A model generated the notes under the pieces. The model searched no databases and was not told the DNA's origin. It was given only the letters and a program-made list of their open reading frames with translations. 64,000 nucleotides of DNA from Paenibacillus ferrarius. GTDB taxonomy: Bacteria; Bacillota; Bacilli; Paenibacillales; NBRC-103111. This document shows, in pieces, positions 60,195 through 64,000 of the stretch. Made by a program: the position numbers and the translations under genes. The stretch is from the NCBI RefSeq assembly GCF_002027705.1, contig NZ_MBTG01000013.1, positions 141,061-205,060 on the forward strand, given 5' to 3'. The number at the start of each line of letters is the position of its first letter. Within the stretch, counting starts at the first letter, position 1.

Positions 60195-60472
60195 AATTTG
60201 GAAGTCAAGCATTGATATAATCTTGTTAAGAAAGCTTCGATCTGTGAGATCGGCGGTATTTTGACGGAAAGCTTAACTTCGCCTTTCCAATAGAAAATCA
60301 AGATGCTGTTGCTTCTCCCTTGAAACATTTCAACATCCCAACAGCTTTCGTTTAAGGCATATTCTTCTCGATTAATCATCAGTTTTGGCCCATCCGTGGA
60401 TGGAACCAAACGGGCTACATGATTGCCACATAAAGAAGTTATTTTTTGTTCTTCATGGAGTTCAGACTGCAT
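60173..60472 (-). CDS. Orphan protein behind a c-di-GMP riboswitch
   Basis: A 99-residue soluble protein (MQSELHEEQKITSLCGNHVA ... NSILIFYWKGEVKLSVKIPP ... SQIEAFLTRLYQCLTSKLRT) with a central beta segment and a C-terminal helix. No PilZ RxxxR/DxSxxG motif and no other family was recognised. The ATG has AGGAGG nine bases upstream. It is the only gene between the riboswitch and its own terminator, so the second messenger probably sets its level. Its function is unknown. Confidence 0.72.
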   Translation of the reverse strand: MQSELHEEQKITSLCGNHVARLVPSTDGPKLMINREEYALNESCWDVEMFQGRSNSILIFYWKGEVKLSVKIPPISQIEAFLTRLYQCLTSKLRTVQPI

Positions 60473-60514
60473 ACTGCTTGGTCCTCCTTATTCACACTTA
60501 AATTTGGTTATGAC

Positions 60515-60668
60515 AGAGAAAAACCCCACGATGATCATCCGATCGGAGGGGTTCTATGTTGAATACCCAATCGTTCGGCGGCTGGCTGGCAACTTACCCC
60601 TTTCAGGACAAGGAAGCCCCTCTAGCTTTGCGTCGCTGGCTTTCGTCAGCTTTGCCTTTGTCGAGATG
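60515..60668 (-). promoter_or_regulatory. Cyclic di-GMP-I (GEMM) riboswitch with terminator
   Basis: On the minus strand the aptamer reads GGCAAAGC, then a hairpin capped by GAAA (GCTGACGAAAGCCAGC), then GACGCAAAGC and a second arm ending GCCAGCCAGCCGCCGAA. This is the pattern of the GEMM/c-di-GMP-I class, including the GAAA tetraloop and the GACGCAAAGC strand around the ligand. An intrinsic terminator follows (AACCCC/GGGGTT plus T-run, about 60518-60554). It lies upstream of the 99-residue orphan gene. Confidence 0.8.
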
Positions 60669-60743
60669 TGTAACAAGATGTAACATACGTGTTCCTATCT
60701 CATATCTACACTCTCAAGAATAAGGGAAGTTGTTTTGAATTCG

Positions 60744-60763
60744 AATAGTTCTTAAGAACTATT
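60744..60763. promoter_or_regulatory. Perfect 20-bp palindrome, candidate operator
   Basis: AATAGTTCTTAAGAACTATT is perfectly self-complementary. It lies between the MFS gene's end and the riboswitch transcript, and its core nearly equals the site before the DHH gene. No T-run follows on the minus strand, so it is not a good terminator for the MFS gene. Confidence 0.55.
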
Positions 60764-60776
60764 TTTCGAGCTTTCT

Positions 60777-62000
60777 TCACAAAATCTCCATTTTCGACGC
60801 TGTTTTTAGCAACCTTTGACGATGAGTGCCTCTCCAATAGAAAATTGAGCCCGTCATCGTCACCACTGCCATAATGCTGAATAACATACTTCCGCCATAC
60901 GAGACAAGTAAAAAACCGCCAACCCAAGGCCCCATGAAATGACCGATATTCGTTAATGTCTGAGCGCCAAAATACGTTCCCCGCATATGATCGGGCGCTA
61001 ATTTATCAATAAGCATATTCGCGGCTGGGTAATTCAAAATTTCTCCCAAGGTAAAAATACTCATGGATAAAATTAACCAAACGAGCGAATGCGAAAAAGC
61101 AAATCCAACATCTCCAAAGGCAAACATTAAATTGCCAAATACAATTGCCGCAAGCGGTGTGTATTTTTCAGCCAGCCGAGTCAAAGGGATCTGCATGGCG
61201 ATAACGACGATTGCATTCACGCTCATAAGAATCGCAAACATTTTCACACCATCGACAAAGCTCTTTTCCAAATACTGTGAAAGTGTCACCATCACCTGCG
61301 AGTAACCGATTGCCCCAATAATGCCCCCCAAAATATAATAGCGGAAAGTCAGATCACTACGAATGACGCGCCAAGCAGAGCCAAAGGTAACCGGTGATTT
61401 CTTCTCACCTTCAATTTTCTTAATTCCGAATACAATAAGCAGTACATATAGAGTAACCGCATAAATAAAATAAATGATTCCCGTGATTAGAAAGGGCAGT
61501 GCACCGCTCCATGTTGCAAAAAACGCCCCCAACAGCGGCCCAACCGCAACACCGACGTTGATTGCCATATAGCGCAGTGAAAATACATTCAATCTTTTCT
61601 CCGGTTTCGTCAAATCGGCCATTAACGCCTGCGACACCGGCTCATAGAAGGATCGGCATAACCCATTCAGCATATTAAGCAACATGAAAAGGACAGGCAA
61701 TTTCACCACACTGAAACCTAGAAATACGAAAGCCCAGCCAAAAAGCGCGGCTAGCATAATGATTCTTCTGCCGAAGCGATCCGATAAGGTACCGCCAATA
61801 AAACCGCCAACAGTACCTGCCAAAGCCCCCATCCCAATGACGACACCAATCATCACGGCACTCATCGACGTATGCCTGGCCAAATAAATCGCCAGAAAAG
61901 GCAAGCTCATGGAAGACGCCGCCCTTGCCATCACGGTTCCTAGAAGCAGCGTATGTACAATAGGATGATAAGAACCCAGAAAACCACGTAACCGATTCAT
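60777..62000 (-). CDS. MFS transporter, drug exporter-like
   Basis: A 407-residue major facilitator with twelve helices. The loop 2-3 motif GGTLSDRFGRRIIML is the classical MFS signature, and LRYMAINVGVAVGPLLGAFF resembles motif C of antiporters. The substrate is unknown. ATG at 62000 is chosen with GGAG nine bases upstream; an ATG five codons earlier overlaps that site. It is a single gene. Confidence 0.85.
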   Translation of the reverse strand: MNRLRGFLGSYHPIVHTLLLGTVMARAASSMSLPFLAIYLARHTSMSAVMIGVVIGMGALAGTVGGFIGGTLSDRFGRRIIMLAALFGWAFVFLGFSVVKLPVLFMLLNMLNGLCRSFYEPVSQALMADLTKPEKRLNVFSLRYMAINVGVAVGPLLGAFFATWSGALPFLITGIIYFIYAVTLYVLLIVFGIKKIEGEKKSPVTFGSAWRVIRSDLTFRYYILGGIIGAIGYSQVMVTLSQYLEKSFVDGVKMFAILMSVNAIVVIAMQIPLTRLAEKYTPLAAIVFGNLMFAFGDVGFAFSHSLVWLILSMSIFTLGEILNYPAANMLIDKLAPDHMRGTYFGAQTLTNIGHFMGPWVGGFLLVSYGGSMLFSIMAVVTMTGSIFYWRGTHRQRLLKTASKMEIL

Positions 62001-62140
62001 GTAAAGAGACTCCATTCGCCAATTAATTTACCCACGGTCAATGAAAATGAGCATCGAAAATTCATTATACACGAAATTTGGCGACACGTGTCTTAAATCT
62101 GTCACTTTTTGTTTAAGGGCTATAGTTCAGATTGGGGCAT

Positions 62141-62252
62141 GAGCGATGAGCGATGAGAGACGAGCGATGAGGTATGTGGGATGAGAGATGAGCGATGAGA
62201 GATGAGAGATGAGAGATGAGAGATGCAGGATGTAGCATGTAGCATGTGGTAG
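62141..62252. repeat. Degenerate 7-bp tandem repeat, 16 units
   Basis: Units such as GAGCGAT and GAGAGAT run head to tail (four perfect GAGAGAT copies at 62197-62224), then decay to GTAGCAT. There is no reading frame or ribosome site. Confidence 0.9.
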
Positions 62253-62330
62253 ATAGCTGATGAGGGGAGGGGGATTAAACTGATTAGGTTGCTGAGGCTC
62301 GTCCGACTGACGGATCGTAGTTCCTTTCCT

Positions 62331-62357
62331 TTCCTTTCCTTTCCTTTATAAGACCTA
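62331..62357. repeat. TTCCT pentanucleotide run
   Basis: Five perfect copies of TTCCT, directly after a CGGATCGTAG element of the dispersed repeat family. Confidence 0.85.
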
Positions 62358-62367
62358 CTCTCTGCAA

Positions 62368-62494
62368 ACTCACTGCGTCATTTCTTAGTCCAATGGGAAC
62401 TATGATCCGCTATATGGCTGAAAACCGTCCAATTTCAAGCCAAGGGGAACTACGGTCCGCTATTTCACCATTTCATGCTCGGAATCAGCATTTT
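62368..62494. repeat. 127-bp direct repeat, copy 1 (REP-like family)
   Basis: Contains GGGAACTATGATCCGCTAT and GGGGAACTACGGTCCGCTAT motifs. It is nearly identical to 62590-62716 (a few base changes). Copy 1 is followed by AAATAGCGTACCTCAGTTCC. Confidence 0.9.
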
Positions 62495-62589
62495 CCACTT
62501 AAATAGCGTACCTCAGTTCCCTTTCGTGCTGCTTTTCCCCTGATTCATACCAATTAGCGGATCATAGTTCCTTTTCGTCTAGAAGACAT

Positions 62590-62716
62590 ACTCGCTGCGT
62601 CATTTCTTAGTCCAATGGGAACTATGATCCGCTATATGGCTGAAAACCGCCTAATTTCACGCCAAGGGGAACTACGGTCCGCTATTTCACCATTTCATGC
62701 TCGGAATCAGCATTTT
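62590..62716. repeat. 127-bp direct repeat, copy 2, next to the IS element
   Basis: Same length and order as copy 1. It is preceded by AGCGGATCATAGTTCC, the motif also seen at 8.46 kb, and the IS element starts 20 bases after it, inside the AATAGCGTA part of the repeat. Confidence 0.9.
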
Positions 62717-62765
62717 TGTACTTCTGTCAATAGCGTAGACACAAAATTAAGGAACAACCACGGCA

Positions 62766-63641
62766 TTAGACAGCCTGATTTCTGTAGTAAATTTGTTCGA
62801 AATGATGAGCCGTCTCGTATCCTAGAGTAGAATGTGGTCGTAGTCGATTATAGTCAAACTCAATGTAAGCATAGAGTTCTCTCATGGCTTGTTTACGGGT
62901 CTTAAATTTTGTTTGGTACACAAATTCTTTTTTCAACGTGCTATGGAAGGACTCGATACAAGCGTTATCATAGCAATTTCCTTTACGGCTCATGCTGCCA
63001 ATCATTTTGTACTCTTGTAACTTTGCGCGGTAGTCATGACTAGCGTATTGAGAGCCACGATCAGAGTGATGAATTAATCCTGGCTCAGGCTTGCGACGCT
63101 TATATGCCTTCTCTAGCGCGTCTAAAACGAGCTCCCTTGTCATTCGAGCTCCCATTGAAAATCCTACAATTCTGCGAGAGTACAAATCCATTACGCTTGC
63201 CAAATACAACCAGCCCTCGCCCGTCTGGATGTAAGTGATATCCGTTACCCAAGCTTTATTCGGCGCTAGCACAGTAAACTGACGATTTAACACATTTTCG
63301 AACACAGGCAAGTCATGTTTAGAATTCGTCGTAGCCGTTACTTTCCTTACGGTTATTGACTTCAATCCCATTTCCTTCATACGCCGACTGACCGTTTTGG
63401 AAGAAACCGCAGTCCCATTTTTTCTTAATACGGCTGTAATCGTCGGACTTCCTGCGCGTTTTTTAAAGTGATTAAACAGTCTTCTTATCTTCCGATCTAG
63501 CGCTTTTAAGCGCTTTTCACGAGCACTAGGTTCCCTCTTAATCCATTTGTAATATCCGCTTCGTGAGACTTCTAAAACGGTGCACATCTTCTCGACCCGG
63601 TACTGGAAGCGGTGTTTATAAATAAACGAATAAATCAGCAC
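62766..63641 (-). CDS. IS3-family transposase OrfB (DDE integrase)
   Basis: A 291-residue catalytic part of the transposase. An N-terminal HTH_21-type region (EVSRSGYYKWIKREPSAREK) is followed by the DDE core: WVTDITYI, HHSDRGSQYAS and NACIESFHSTLKKE supply the D, D and E. It is probably made as an OrfAB fusion by -1 frameshifting at 63668-63674 (A AAA AAG on the minus strand). The listed GTG start is only the first formal start codon in this frame. It overlaps orfA by seven bases. Confidence 0.93.
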   Translation of the reverse strand: MLIYSFIYKHRFQYRVEKMCTVLEVSRSGYYKWIKREPSAREKRLKALDRKIRRLFNHFKKRAGSPTITAVLRKNGTAVSSKTVSRRMKEMGLKSITVRKVTATTNSKHDLPVFENVLNRQFTVLAPNKAWVTDITYIQTGEGWLYLASVMDLYSRRIVGFSMGARMTRELVLDALEKAYKRRKPEPGLIHHSDRGSQYASHDYRAKLQEYKMIGSMSRKGNCYDNACIESFHSTLKKEFVYQTKFKTRKQAMRELYAYIEFDYNRLRPHSTLGYETAHHFEQIYYRNQAV

Positions 63642-63922
63642 GGGTCCTTTGTGAAGAAGTGCATCGCCTTTTTTAAAATCTCATTTTCCTCTTTTAATTC
63701 GAGGATGCTTTGCTCCAACTTCTTCATTCGTTCATAGTCTACAAACACCTGAGACTGAGATTCTACAGTTCTACTGCCGTACTGTTTAATCCACCGACTT
63801 AGGGTACTTTTAGGAATATTTAATTCCTTAGAAATTTCAATTGGTCTCTTATTAGCAGACTCCATGTGTTCAACTGTCTTGCGTTTAAATTCCTCATCAT
63901 AACTTTCACGTTGTGATCCCAT
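63635..63922 (-). CDS. IS3-family transposase OrfA
   Basis: A 95-residue DNA-binding part with an HTH_Tnp_1 domain (SYDEEFKRKTVEHMESANKR, then IPKSTLSRWIKQYG) and a leucine-zipper-like coiled coil (MKKLEQSILELKEENEILKK). The frameshift heptamer A AAA AAG lies near its end; a -1 shift gives GDALLHKGPVLIYSF and joins orfB. GAGGTGTGGC precedes the ATG. Confidence 0.92.
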   Translation of the reverse strand: MGSQRESYDEEFKRKTVEHMESANKRPIEISKELNIPKSTLSRWIKQYGSRTVESQSQVFVDYERMKKLEQSILELKEENEILKKAMHFFTKDPC

Positions 63923-64000
63923 GCCACACCTCGACCTTATTTAATATCTATATTATAAAGGTTGTTCCTTAAGGTGTGTCTACGAAATAGTCTAACTTCA

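Larger units (their letters stand above)
62736..63982 (-). mobile_element. IS3-family insertion sequence, about 1247 bp
   Basis: Terminal inverted repeats begin TAGACACA and continue TTAAGGAACAACC on both ends (62736-62759 and 63960-63982, one-base length difference). It carries orfA and orfB with a -1 frameshift site. Both ends and both genes are intact. No convincing target duplication was found: the flanks read GCG and CGA, sharing only CG. Confidence 0.9.

Noticed and set aside
60741..60766. Palindrome as terminator of the MFS gene
   Set aside because: No T-run follows on the minus strand and the stem is AT-rich, so a binding site seems more likely.
62733..63985. Target site duplication of the IS element
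   Set aside because: Flanks share only CG, which could be part of the ends; too short to accept.
1..64000. tRNA or rRNA genes, prophage, toxin-antitoxin or defence systems
   Set aside because: I looked for cloverleaf-like stretches, conserved rRNA words, phage structural genes and defence motifs and saw none; a tRNA scan could still reveal something missed.

Overview
The window reads as chromosomal DNA from a low-to-mid G+C, endospore-former-type Firmicute, most likely Paenibacillus or a close relative. The reasons are strong AGGAGG-type ribosome binding sites, frequent TTG and GTG starts, intrinsic terminators after almost every unit, a serine T-box leader, a Paenibacillus-like 6S RNA, and Firmicute families such as YugP, YtpB, YitT, DUF4178/DUF4247 and DUF624. 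This assignment is inference from gene content; no rRNA or tRNA gene was seen.

Layout. 1-8.2 kb: an ammonium transporter running off the left edge with a GlnR/TnrA box, a MerR regulator with the metallopeptidase YugP, a GltC-like LysR regulator divergent from thiol peroxidase, the Mn importer MntH with a candidate MntR box, a GNAT enzyme and a lone xylulokinase. 8.2-9.6 kb: gene-free DNA with a large inverted repeat, about 34 degenerate 19-bp repeats and a 6S RNA gene. 9.6-23.8 kb: mostly housekeeping genes (DUF624 protein, CshA-like helicase, DUF4178/DUF4247 pair, YitT, TatA, MFS, a glycoside-hydrolase-like protein, a 2-hydroxyacid dehydrogenase, T-box-controlled seryl-tRNA synthetase, phosphofructokinase and a YtpB-type terpene synthase cluster). 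23.9-29.7 kb: a five-gene export operon (MATE/MOP, MFS, ABC ATPase, FtsX-type permease, HlyD-type adaptor). 30.5-41.6 kb: a divergent peptide-type ABC importer locus with an M20 amidohydrolase and a luciferase-like monooxygenase, in which the binding protein and the OppB permease each occur twice and OppD and OppF are one reading frame.

41.7-58 kb: an MMPL exporter with a TetR regulator, four exact-period 112-bp tandem repeats, a cold shock protein, a manganese (yybP-ykoY) riboswitch before a TerC-family protein with an unusual AbrB-like tail, PepF, LapA, DUF92, a GAF/HD-GYP c-di-GMP phosphodiesterase, CapA, phosphoesterases and RNA/small-molecule methyltransferases. 58-64 kb: a cluster of CCTGC/GCAGG hairpins, a VOC protein overlapped by a 42-residue membrane protein missed by simple ORF calling, a DHH phosphoesterase, a c-di-GMP-I riboswitch ahead of an orphan 99-residue protein, an MFS transporter, repeat-rich DNA and an IS3-family insertion sequence at the right edge.

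How parts connect: manganese import (MntH) and probable export (TerC behind a Mn riboswitch) are both present. The HD-GYP protein and the c-di-GMP riboswitch share one second messenger. The 30-41 kb island looks like uptake plus hydrolysis and oxidation of an N-acyl or peptide-like nutrient. The least explained items are that island, the c-di-GMP-controlled orphan, the TerC-AbrB fusion and the 112-bp repeat array.
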